Below are positions 11,207 through 21,315 of a DNA stretch of 64,000 bases, in pieces. Below the pieces are notes generated by a model. The model saw only the letters and a list, made by a program, of their open reading frames with translations, made no database searches and was not told the DNA's origin. This DNA comes from Ianthella basta. Taxonomy: Eukaryota; Porifera; Demospongiae; Verongiida; Ianthellidae. Each line of letters begins with the position of its first letter. The first letter of the stretch is position 1. The stretch lies in NCBI GenBank assembly GCA_964019415.1, contig OZ025871.1, forward strand, positions 3,638,129 to 3,702,128, read 5' to 3'. The translations under genes and the position numbers were made by a program.

Positions 11207-12577
11207 CTTTTGAGCCGCTGCCTGATCATCCAAAGGCTGAAGACAATTCAAAATTGGCTCCTCCCTCAGTGCATCAATACTCTCCCTCAATGACTCGATC
11301 ATTGTATCCTTAGTCCTCAATTCTTCAACCTTCATACTTAAGGCCTCGTCCTTCTGCCTAATCTCTTCATGCTTCTCTTCAATCACTTCATCCTTTCCCT
11401 TCAATACCTCGGCCTTCTCCTGCAATGCTTCATCCTTTCCCCTCAATGCCTCATCCTTCTCACTCAAGGCCTCCTCCTTCTGCCTAATCTCTTCATCTTT
11501 TTCTTCAATCACTTCATCCTTTTGCCTCAATGCCTCATCCTTCTCCCTCAAGGCCTCCCCCTTCTTCCTAATCTCTTCATCTTTTACCCTCAAGGCCTCC
11601 TCCTTCCGTCTGCACTCTTCCTCCTTGGCCAATAAACGCATTCGAACCTCAGCAGGATCAACATCATCGCAAACCATCAATGCTGATTCAATGTCTCTCA
11701 GCTTTTGTACCAGCATCACACTGGAGGGACGCCTGTCAGGCCGGTTCTCCAGACACTGGCTGACCATGTGCTGAAACAGCTGCTTCTCTTCTGCACTGAA
11801 GAGTTCAATGTGGTGTGTGCGACGCTCCAACTCATTTAATGCAATCAGTTGGTCTCCGTCATATTTGGTTGATGATTCAGGGTTTGGCCATTCATGGGTC
11901 ACAGTGGAGATGACAAGGTTACCAAAGGAAAATACATCCAAACTGGTGCCATACTTAGGCACCTTTTCCAAAGCTTCAGGAGGCATGAATACCTGGGTTC
12001 CTTTAATGGAGGTGGGGTTCCTGGAAGACTGCTGAACAGCTCGGCTCATACCGAAGTCGCTCACCTTGGCCTCCAAAGCAATGATATTCAACAACACGTT
12101 GTTTCCGCTCAGGTCGTGATGAACGACAGGGGGATCCTGGTTATGGAGAAAGGCCAGCGCTTGGGACACCTGACGGAGTATGAGCGCTTTGAGACGGAGA
12201 GGGAATTGTTCCTTGCTGTGCTCCTCCAGGTACTTCCAAAGACTGGTATCCATTCTCTCCATTACCAGCACTGGCAAAGAAGAACTGGCCGTGGGCTCCT
12301 TGTAAACGCCCAGGAACTGGACTATACCGGGATGACGCAGTTTAGCCCATGTTACGCATTCCGTGGCGAAGATGCTTACTAGTCTTTCAGCTCCTCCGGG
12401 AGAATCGTCTTCGAGCAGAACATCGTGCAGACGCTTGGCGGCACAACGTGTGCCGTTCCATTCCACTTCCAATACAGTAGCGTACGCCCCTTTGCCCAGT
12501 CGTTTGCCGGTAAACACGAGGTTCAAAATTTGCGGCCCGGGGAACCCTGCGAACCCAGAGTTCGATGAAGTCGCCAT
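11207..12577 (-). CDS. TKL-like protein kinase with long coiled coil
   Basis: From MATSSNSGF (start at 12577; an in-frame MGES start lies at 12592) the product has a complete kinase domain. It shows the glycine loop GKGAYATVLEVEW, the ATP lysine in CAAKRL, the catalytic loop HHDLSGNN (HRD replaced by HHD, Asp and Asn kept), DFGMSRA, and MPPEAL in place of APE. Key catalytic residues are present, so activity is plausible. After about residue 310 comes some 130 residues of E/K-rich coiled coil built of repeats like EALREKDEALRQKDE. The open frame runs to a stop at 11198, but AAAQK is followed by a strong donor, AAAAG|GTGAGC (exon end 11207, phase 0). The coding sequence therefore probably continues; the best matching acceptor is the NHL exon at 3228. 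TKL affinity is judged from motifs only. Confidence 0.85.
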
Positions 12578-12639
12578 GTTCGACTCTCCCATACACACAC
12601 GTGGCAGGGGGGGGTCGGTCAAGGTCACGTGTGTCCGCA

Positions 12640-13436
12640 AAATGGCCGACGCGGCTGCTCTTTACTGTGTATTTTACCTATACTAGCAAAGAGCAGACAT
12701 ATTTCGAGAAACACGTCGCATCGCTTGTTTCTTTGCTTCTGAGCACACAGTTGGACAAGGGCTATCAGAAAATGGACCCTTCCCCGCCCTTCCCCAGTAT
12801 CTAGGTAGGTTTTGCGAGCATTTTCCAACACCGGTGTACGAGTGTTCGCTGCTGCTGGCTACGAGGCAGATGAAGCCTAATCTGGAGTACTGAGCAAGTG
12901 CTCCTGTGGAAGTTACTGCTGTGAAGCTGGTAGCGAGTCCTCATTGATCACTTCAGGACTGCAAGAGTGATAGGTTGACTGCTTCTGCAATGGGAGTGCA
13001 ATCGGCAGCCACGTCCTTGCAATCGTCTTGGTTCTGTACACGATTTGTCACATTCGATAGGAGGGATGCTAGAAATGGCTTAAGCGTGCTGGCAATCCTC
13101 AGGAAACGCTGCGATAGCTTGCAAAACTAAATCGTGAAAGCGGTCAGACAATTAAGCCTAATCCACCGTATGGCTCCTTGGCTACGTACGTACTGGTCAT
13201 ACCAGGGGCGCGAATGCAGTACAAGGCCCTGCCATGGCTCAGGGTATGCACATTCGGCCTTGGAGCACAGTCAGCTAACATATGGATACGCGATTGGAAT
13301 GTCAGGAATGCAATTATTGAGGTGCTGGTATTGCGCAATCCCAGGACTTGTCCGACCCCCCCTGCACACGTGGAGCCTCTAATAGATGAAACGCGAACGA
13401 AAACAGCGAAAAACGGGCTGGCTACGCGAGACTAAT
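12640..13436. other. Upstream region of the kinase gene; no gene seen
   Basis: This stretch lies just 5' of the minus-strand kinase and presumably contains its promoter. No conserved motif or exon could be supported. Confidence 0.35.
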
Positions 13437-14102
13437 ACCGTATGCCGGAAATTTTGGTGGGAATGTATTTGGCGGATTACTGAAATTTCTGTATTTGGCG
13501 GAATTTACTTTGGCGGTTAGGCAAAAAGCCTGTGCCATAATGATATTCATAGCAAAATGGCTAACCCGGACGAACAGTGCTAGATTGCTGAAGAGTCTCT
13601 GAGGAGTACACGCGCTGTTCTTTGACCATAATTGGGTTATTTTTGCTCCAATCCTTAGCTTTTCGCACGAGTGCTGCAACGTACAAAGGCTTTCAAGCCT
13701 TCTTTTGGCCGATCTGCTGACGCTCGCCTGCAGCCTGTGACCTCGCACACAATTATACCGCTCCAACGCAGAAACAGAGAACAGGCTGTCGAAATCTGCC
13801 GCAGTAAGTTACCGACAATGATCTCAACGTCAGTCTTTACTGCGACCGCATATACGACGCCGTTCGGATTGCTGTCGGCTTCCTCGCGCTCTTCTTCCAC
13901 CTCCGGTGTGCAAAACTCTTTAGAAACGTAGTGTCCTCCCGCTGCTGTCATTTGTGAACTCCATGCTGACGATTAATCTATAGACCTGGCGCAATCAGGC
14001 TTGTTAAGCGAAAAATAACTTATGATTGCACGAATTGGCGGAAGAAATATTGGCGGATTCCTCTCAAAACCGCCAATCCGCCAAAATTTCCGGCCATACG
14101 GT
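13437..14102. mobile_element. TIR miniature element, TACCGTATG family
   Basis: The left end TACCGTATGCCGGAAATTTT (from 13437) and the right end (to 14102, inverse TACCGTATGGCCGGAAATTT) are inverted repeats differing by one base insertion. The outer TA on both sides could be the target duplication, suggesting a Tc1/mariner-type non-autonomous element of about 660 bp. GGCGGAWTT-like words recur near both ends. Internal open frames (for example 13671-13931) show no recognisable domain. Confidence 0.8.
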
Positions 14103-15352
14103 ACTTATTATGGGTAAAGGTGGAGCGTGTACATTTAGGGTGAAATACATGGCGAGTGGAGTTCAGAAAGGGATCAAAGTAGATCTCCATGGTATGGACC
14201 TGAGACAGGAGCTAGTGCTGGATGTTCTGGTCTCTACCAATAGCTAGCTATGTAGCGTTGCTAGCTAGTAGCTAAACAAACATCTTTTAGCCTACCCTGA
14301 ATGGTCTGTGGAGGCAATGGATACCAGATGCAAGACAGACATGTACATGGTTGAAGTATTGTCAACAAACAAACATGGGCATAGTCTAAGACACTATAGC
14401 TATAGCTATGGCATGAAACACTGCACTGCTCATTTTCACTGCCCTTCTGGGAGCCAGCATGAGCCAAAGTAGAGTTTGCTATACACAACAGTAAAATATG
14501 AGAGGTCGGTTCATTGCAGTAAGCCACTGCAATGGCCAGGCCGGGCTAGGTTGAACAAGGGTTAATCACTGGATATTACGCCTACCAGCCTTCTACACCG
14601 AAGTGTTTCAGGAGGCTGGGGGGCCGGAGCCCTATTGATGGCAACCAGTGATCGCCCTCCCCCATTACTAGTCATCCTACAAAGATGGAAGAGCCACAGA
14701 CAGCTGTTTCGCCCTGATTGGGGCTCATCAGTGTGGCGTACTGATGGAATGCAGAATGACTAGTCACACTTGTATCCCCCACCAGTGAAACACTTGTGGT
14801 TTCAACAAGAGTGAATATTAATGGGGGAAGGCTAAGTCATGAGCTCATGACTTAGCCTTCCCCCATTAATATGTTCAACAGTAAAATATGAATCTGATAG
14901 AATATCATCAGTAGTGATAATGGGCATTCACATAGTGAAACAAGTGCAAAACGGATGCAATTCTGGCCTTTTAATTAGCTATGCAAGTCTAATTAAAATG
15001 CCAGAACCAACAGGTCAAACAAACAAATGTGAATAGGGCTAAGCTATGGGGGTGTGCTGGTCACAAGCACAACAGCACACCACATCACACAGTGCAGTGT
15101 GCCACACTTGCAAAGCAAGAACGAGAAAAAGCTAGGTGATCAGATTGACTGCACAGTCACTTCAAGGGGTTAACTATGAAGGGTCCGGCATTCAGAAACT
15201 CGTGATCTAATGAGTGACAACCCATACAACCTACAGACTGAAGGACAACAGGACTATGCATGCGTTGGTCCGGTGGGTTAGTCTCTGACCCATCCTGTAC
15301 TAATGGTTATACACATTACAATAACGATCTCACCTGTAAAATTACTTTTGCA
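14103..15352. other. Gene-free stretch with small inverted repeats
   Basis: No exon with a recognisable product. Contains the perfect palindrome at 14815-14872; otherwise nothing could be assigned. Confidence 0.4.
14815..14872. repeat. Perfect 58-bp palindrome
   Basis: Two 29-base arms meet at GAG|CTC (between 14843 and 14844) with no spacer and no mismatch. The arms run from ATATTAATGGGGGAAGGC to its exact inverse. Perfect spacerless palindromes of this size are unstable and usually recent, or arise from head-to-head insertion or repair. Confidence 0.9.
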
Positions 15353-15435
15353 TACCGTATATGTCCGAATAGAGGCCCTGGCCTCTACTTCTTTCAAGAG
15401 GTTTTGACCCGGCCTCTATGCAGACATATACGGTA
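15353..15435. mobile_element. 83-bp hairpin element, TACCGTATATGTC ends
   Basis: TACCGTATATGTC at 15353 is mirrored by GACATATACGGTA ending at 15435. Next inwards, AGAGGCC pairs with GGCCTCT. It is a tiny foldback element sharing the TACCGTAT terminus with the element at 13437-14102, so the two may be mobilised by the same transposase (inference). Confidence 0.7.
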
Positions 15436-16350
15436 TGTACATATTCAAGGTTAAATGGCTACTTGGGTCCATTGATCATGGTCATATCGAGGTTGTACGT
15501 GCTCTTCCGATGAACGCACAGAGTGAACAAAGAACCTGGTAAGTTGCTGTTGATTTTGGCCTGCCTACATCTACTGTTGGGATCGTGTGCTAGGGCATGG
15601 TGGACAGACTCGGACTCTTTCTGATGTGCTGTTTGCAGTCCGCGAATCGTGCCCCCTGCATGTATGTAGCTATTGAATAACAACTCTTATTTGTTGGTAG
15701 CCAAATTATTGGCACACCGGTCTGACTATCCAAACCGATTCATCATCAAACCCTGACTGGACGGGGGTTATGATAAGGTCAGACGGCTACTTAAGTCACG
15801 GAAACTAGGTACAGTCGACTCTGGATATAAGAAACCCAGCAGTAAAGTCCCAATACCATTGATAATGTTCAGCACATCGAATGCATAATGCTTTCAATCC
15901 TTATTTCCATCCAAATACCCAGTTAAAACCTCTTTCTGAGGGAATTCTCTGGTGCATTCACGTTACCATGCAACCAATTTAGTTCTTTATATCAGGAACG
16001 AGTTTGTTGTAACAGAGGTGAATTGTATGTATGCAAACCTGGCCATTCCAAACGGTTTATTATAAGTAAGGGTCGAACGAATAACCGAATAGTCGAATAT
16101 TCGTTCGGTAGCATGATATTCGAAGGATAATTAATTTTTATTCATTTGAATATTGGTGACGCTTAATGACGTCATAAACATGGCCGTCGACACATAGAAC
16201 CGGGTTCGCTCATAAATCAGTCAATATGTACGGAACGAAACACCTCTTATCTTTTAATGATTACACAAAGACTGCAGAAAATGATTTCTGTCAGGTCAAA
16301 TTTGCCAGTTCTGCTCTTCATCTGACTTTCTACTGGGCGCTTGCTAGAAT

Positions 16351-19300
16351 GGAACCATAATAATAATAATAATAATAATAATAATTGGGCCATGCAAACA
16401 GCCTTATACACCAGTAAAGCTAAACAGCACAAACGCTACTATTGTCTCTTATGTTTGGGTCAGTGTTGGACAGATCCACCGCTGGTGATGATTGAAATCA
16501 TGGTGGGATCTGGCGGTGGCAGTGGGGGAAATCTGGTTGCTCTGATTGCACTGATTGCGGATCTCAAAAGGCTGAAGGTCAGTCTTTGTCTGATCCATGT
16601 GATCACCTTTTGATAGGTGTGCCCTCTTTTGGCCGCAATCATAGCTGCCAATTTCTGGAAGAAGATCGATGCAGATGGCCCCATTCCTCCTGTGGCAGAG
16701 AAGACCAATGGTGTGAAGGTACCCCGCTCAACCTCTCGAATTCGTTGGTCATACACTCTTTGCTTCTCTCTTTCATGTTGCTGGTACGCTGCCTTGATCT
16801 GCTTGTTCCGGTTGCACGGCACAAGCGGGTTGAAAACCCTCACATCTAAGAATGCATCTTGATGTGTGTTCCAGAATCCAGTGCACTTTACATCCACTCT
16901 GGCTGCATCCTCTGTGTTTGCACACCTGCCTTGGAGTACTTCTCCTGTGAGTGGCTGTAGTGATGGTTCGGTCTCAATGTTATGGGTCACCTCCCCCAGC
17001 AGCGAGGCAGTAGCGTCTCTGATCTCGTTGTGCCGTCTAATCACGTGGCCTCCTTTGAAACAAATCAAGGCATGCTCAACTCCATTTGCTTTGCCACACA
17101 CACAAACACTCGGCATACCTGTTGGTCGCCATCCATACCTTAAAGCTATAGCATCCCGAAAGGCGCCTTCATACAGGGCAAAGCCATCTTCCTCCACAGG
17201 AAGGGTGCTCAGCCATGAGGATGACCCTTTTTGCTCTGCCAAGAATAGGGCTCTTCTCTCGTTCGCACTCACTTCTTTGCGCACCCCTTCTGCTTTTCTC
17301 TGGTGTCTTTCTTTGTTATCATTCTTCACTTCTCTGGAGAGTCTGTTCAATTCTGCATCAATCTGTGACTCATCAATGTCCTCTGTGCTATGAATTGAAT
17401 TCTTCAGGGGTTCTGCCACTTTCCTTGAGTAGCTGTGCATTTGATCAGCTATCTCTAGCAATATCTCAATTCCTAGCCCTCCAAGCCGTGTGGGCAAGGC
17501 AAACATCCTTCTTTCTGCATCACTTATCGCCTGTCGTCCAGTGATTGCTGGAATTAGATCATGCCTTAGGACGTCTTCAACGGGTTGTAACAGATGCCCG
17601 ATGTTTTCTGTTGTTCTTGCTAAGTATGACCACTTGTTCTGGATGCTCACGATCAAAGCTGAGTAGGTGGCCTGTGGCTGGGTAGCAGCAATTTCTACTA
17701 GGGACCGGAGTTCCTCCTTCCACTTGTCGACCTTGAGTTGAACATACGTCTCCTTGAAGGAGGGTACCCCAAGTGGTGATCCTAAGTATCCTTTGCCGTT
17801 TGTGGTGATCTGAACATCTGTATCCTCAAAACATTTCACGGCATCCTCATAATGATCCTCCTTCACAACAAGCCACGTCTTCACCGGGTTGACTTTGTAT
17901 CCAAAGGCTTGGCCTTTTTGAACAATCCCATCCCACCAGCTTCGGAGTTCGTTTGCACCACCACCGGCAGCAGAGTCATCAGCGAACCAGATCTGTTCCA
18001 CTTCGGCTACTCGCTGTAGGCTTTGAATGAGTGGTAGCATGGCCATGGCATACATTGCCATGGCCAGTGGATCACCCTGGGTGGTTCTCTCCCTGGGTGG
18101 TTCCCTCCCTGGATAGGATGCACTCATCATCGATAAAAAGCTTCGGCTCTGAACGATAGGTGTTTGTCAGCACTGTTCCCAGAGCCGGGCAAAGGTTGCT
18201 GATGTTTGCCAGCACTACTTTCCTGTTCAGGCACTTAAAAGCATTAGATGCATCCACCAATATAACTCCTTCCGTGGACTCCTCTTCAAAGATTGCATTG
18301 AGTGCGTGGACTGCTGCCTCACATCCACATTTCGGCCCTGCACACAGCTGAGATGATCCAACCATTGCTCGAATTTCAGGTCAAATGACAGACAGGATGG
18401 ACTTAAAGATGATCCTCTGTACCACCTCTCCTACCCCTACTGGTTGAATGCTCGGACACTTGTCCAATGCCACAAGTCGACAGGCAGTCAGTGGGCTAGA
18501 GGATCTACGAAAGCACCAGCTATCCTTCTTGCTGTCATGGCAACGGCCGCACAAAGATCGGTGGACGGTTTCTGGAAAGAACTGCACATTCTCTTCCATG
18601 CATAGGCATCCAATCCCGAAGGACCCACACATCCCTCTGTGTGCAGTGCTGCCTCCATGATGGATAACCCCGTGATCTCCTCAAAGATGGCGGGGTGCAC
18701 CGTCCTTCCTGTTGGTTCTGCAACAATATCAGGCTGCAGCTCTCCTCCTGCAGGATGCTTCTCGAGCAAAACATTGTACACTTTCCGGTGCTCATCAACC
18801 TGATCGCTCAGTGGGAGCACCTTGGAACTACCCCCATCAGATATCAGTCTTGTTGCTTATTTTACCTTGCCTTGAGGGCTTCTGAAGTACAAGAGCAGGA
18901 TATACCATTGCAGCTTTCAGGGCTACTTACTCCCTTGCAGAGGCATCGGCATAAGACTGGAATAGACTGGCCTTTTCTTGTACAAACGCCTTCCCTTGCC
19001 CACCAGACGGAATCTTGAACAAGTTCCTACGCCAGTGAACCACTTTGTCATATGCCTCACTTGACTCATGATCAACTTCTTCTCCATTCAGATCTCCCCA
19101 ACTGAAGGCAAGGTCGTGCACTGGCGTGTAGGACGGTAGAAAATCGTTTGACTCCAAGTTTCCCGAGACTTCCAGTAAGGGAACATCCTCTATGTGTGGC
19201 CGAGATGTCATGAGATCTTGGGTTGTGATTTCGTCAGTATGTGGCTCACCCTCTTGATCATTGACTGGTGCACTCAAGGCTGGATCTCCGATCACGTGGT

Positions 19301-19524
19301 TTTGACAATTGCCCAACCTGGCTGGCATACACGTGGTACATCTTCTCCCTGATTTCGCGCAAACACAGGAACGGCATTTGCCTGATCTGTTACATCTACA
19401 GCAGGACATTGGAGGCCAACGAGCCAGCAGGTAATCGCTAATTAATGTTTCGCTGTGGAAGACACCAACAATCTTGTCAAATCTCAACTATTCTCACGTG
19501 GACGCCAATTTTTTCACACACTCT
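16351..19524 (-). mobile_element. Non-LTR retrotransposon with TTA-repeat tail
   Basis: The insertion is bounded by a 14-bp target duplication, GCGCTTGCTAGAAT, at 16337-16350 and 19525-19538. On the minus strand its 3' end is a short (TTA)n tract (16356-16384), a tail type known for LINE-like elements. It carries one protein region in order: Cys-rich N-terminus, reverse transcriptase, Cys/His cluster, and a C-terminal region with endonuclease-like motifs. The gene appears broken in several places, so this is a fossil copy. The clade is uncertain; the C-terminal nuclease-like part suggests a restriction-like-endonuclease LINE rather than an APE-type one. Confidence 0.82.
16460..19409 (-). pseudogene. 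Reverse transcriptase gene of the non-LTR element (fossil)
   Basis: The N-terminus from about 19409 is a compact Cys cluster (CCRCNRSGKCRSCVCAKSG) that may bind nucleic acid. The RT core lies near 18365-17400, with the catalytic FADD box around 17977-17988, preceded by TTQGDPLAMAMYAM. After the RT comes the helical segment ALPTRLGGLGIE. Then a zinc-knuckle-like CVCGKANGVEHALICFKGG with RHNEIRD, and finally RVDVKCTGFW...FLDVRVFNP, which resembles a PD-(D/E)XK nuclease core. From memory this architecture is common in multicopy proteins of sponge and cnidarian genomes; that recollection was not checked. Overall frame integrity is lost. Confidence 0.78.
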
Positions 19525-19682
19525 GCGCTTGCTAGAATCCGACTTTCTACTCCCATTTTCGGTAATCGCTCCACAGAAGACGGCCATATTTGGTAATCAC
19601 TTTCGGTGGAACGAATATTCGAATGTTCGTTCATTGGAAGCAACGAATAGTCGAAGTTATTCATTCGACCCTTAATTATAAG

Positions 19683-20676
19683 CATAAATTTGTTATATCA
19701 GAGTTCTTTATAGGTGGAGTGGACTGTAATTCAAAATTTCCCTCTACGCACTGGAGCACACTTTTTCTGTGAATATGTAGCTGGCTTGAATATTTGTGCA
19801 CTTTGAGAGGATAGGTAGGTCCACCTAATGTACAAGTTTGAGGAAGTTTGATTTGAATGATTGTTGTGCACATACGTTAGCCATGAAGTGTTTTAGTAAC
19901 CCGTCCTGCCTTACATTTCCAAATGCCAACTTAAACAGCAGTTTTGGAACCTTTGCCGTGCACCATTTCGACCAGGTGCTCTGGTCGTCTTCAGGGCAAA
20001 ACTAAAGGCTAGCATGAGCTCTCATCATTTATAGCCATGCATCTCATCTTTCGCTGTCACCTTTAGTTGAGTCATTTAAGGGTGTCATTGGGAGTGGCAG
20101 ATTGTCTTTGGTTGGCTATGCTTTCTTTACCCTTTAAGGCATCCATCCAACATACAGTCAGCTGGAGCAGACTGTTTCATAGTCTTGCATAGTCAGACCA
20201 ATTTCAGGGAAAGGGTCTGGTGTAGTCTGGCTTGCTAGACTGTCCCATCTGAATCTAGGGATGATGAATTTGAGCCAGTCACAGTATGATAATAGTATCC
20301 GTATATAAGGGTTCCCCCTGGATAACCAGAGGTTCATTAAATGACAGGGATTTTATGTAAGAAACTACATAGTAAAGAGCACCCTGCTACAGGAGAGACT
20401 TCCTACTACCAGCAGAGACTGTTAGGCATTGATATCTCCGAACCCTGTACTTCCTTTGCAGTCCATGCCGAAAACTACTTCAACCATGTTAACTGGCGGT
20501 CATGGTGAAGTTTTTTGTCCTTGTACCATGGCTGGGATGCTTGTGTAGTTCCCTGGATGCTTGAAATGTCAAGAGGGCACTACTACAATGAGCAGAAGTG
20601 TTTGAGTAGTATGGTGGTGTGCAGTTTCGCAAACTGGTGGCCATTGATATGCAGCATGAGCATGTGATGAGGAGGA
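19683..20676. other. Gene-free stretch
   Basis: No exon or repeat with good support was found between the hAT element and the inverted repeat at 20677. Confidence 0.4.
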
Positions 20677-20900
20677 AATGCACTCATACGAGATTCTTGA
20701 GCAAGACACAACTGATAATGATATATCAAATGCAGGACATTTCAACCCAGAGGTCTTTGTCAACTGCATACAGGGTACTCAGGTGGGACAGGTATACGAA
20801 TATACGCAGTTGACAAAGACCTCTGGGTCGAAACGTCCTGCATTTGATTGATTTATCATTATCAGTTGTGTCTTGCTCAAGAATCTCGTATCAGTGCATT
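20677..20900. repeat. Long foldback repeat with 30-bp loop
   Basis: The arms 20677-20772 and 20801-20900 are near-perfect inverses; shared cores include ATACGAGATTCTTGAGCAAG and GACAAAGACCTCTGGGT. The spacer is about 28 bp. It is a foldback/MITE-like structure without coding content, and its transcript would form a roughly 96-bp hairpin. Confidence 0.8.
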
Positions 20901-21315
20901 ATCAACGCAACTATGAGCCTCTACAATATCATCGAGGAGGAAATGGTCCACATCTTAGCAATTGCTTGTCCCGGACCAGAAGGATTGATCGATGTCACAA
21001 CAACCCCTGGGTAGAATACACCAAGAAGAGTTAAGAAATACTCGATAATTTAAAGTATCCTAATATATCTTACCCCAAGGGGATAGAGTAAACCAGTAAC
21101 GATTAGTTTACACCTTCTGTTTATCAATCTCACACCTATGTCTATACATTTTGTGTCTCAGTACACCTCATCCTTCATCTGAGAGTGTTGCTCATCTCGT
21201 TTCTGTACTGCATACTTTTCTGGTGGATCACGCCTACTAACCATTCATCCTCTAGTAGTACGGTACAGTCACTGCTTCACCTGTTCCCTCATCCTGTCCC
21301 CTGTTACTGTAGAGC

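Larger units (their letters stand above)
16067..19674. mobile_element. hAT-type miniature element split by a retrotransposon
   Basis: The ends TAAGGGTCGAACGAATAAC (from 16067) and, inverted, TAAGGGTCGAATGAATAAC (to 19674) match at 18 of 19 bases. Both are flanked by an exact 8-bp duplication, ATTATAAG (16059-16066 and 19675-19682). The 8-bp target duplication indicates the hAT superfamily. The two arms total only about 420 bp, with no transposase; the remaining 3.2 kb is a later non-LTR insertion. A diverged copy of the left arm lies at about 58965-59145. Confidence 0.87.

Noticed and set aside
11369-11635. Plus-strand Leu-rich frame
   Set aside because: Antisense shadow of the kinase coiled coil.
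13671-13951. Open frames on both strands inside the 13437-14102 element
   Set aside because: No recognisable domain and no splice context; lies in a miniature element.
16866-17544. Plus-strand frames opposite the reverse transcriptase
   Set aside because: Antisense of a conserved protein region; no independent motif.
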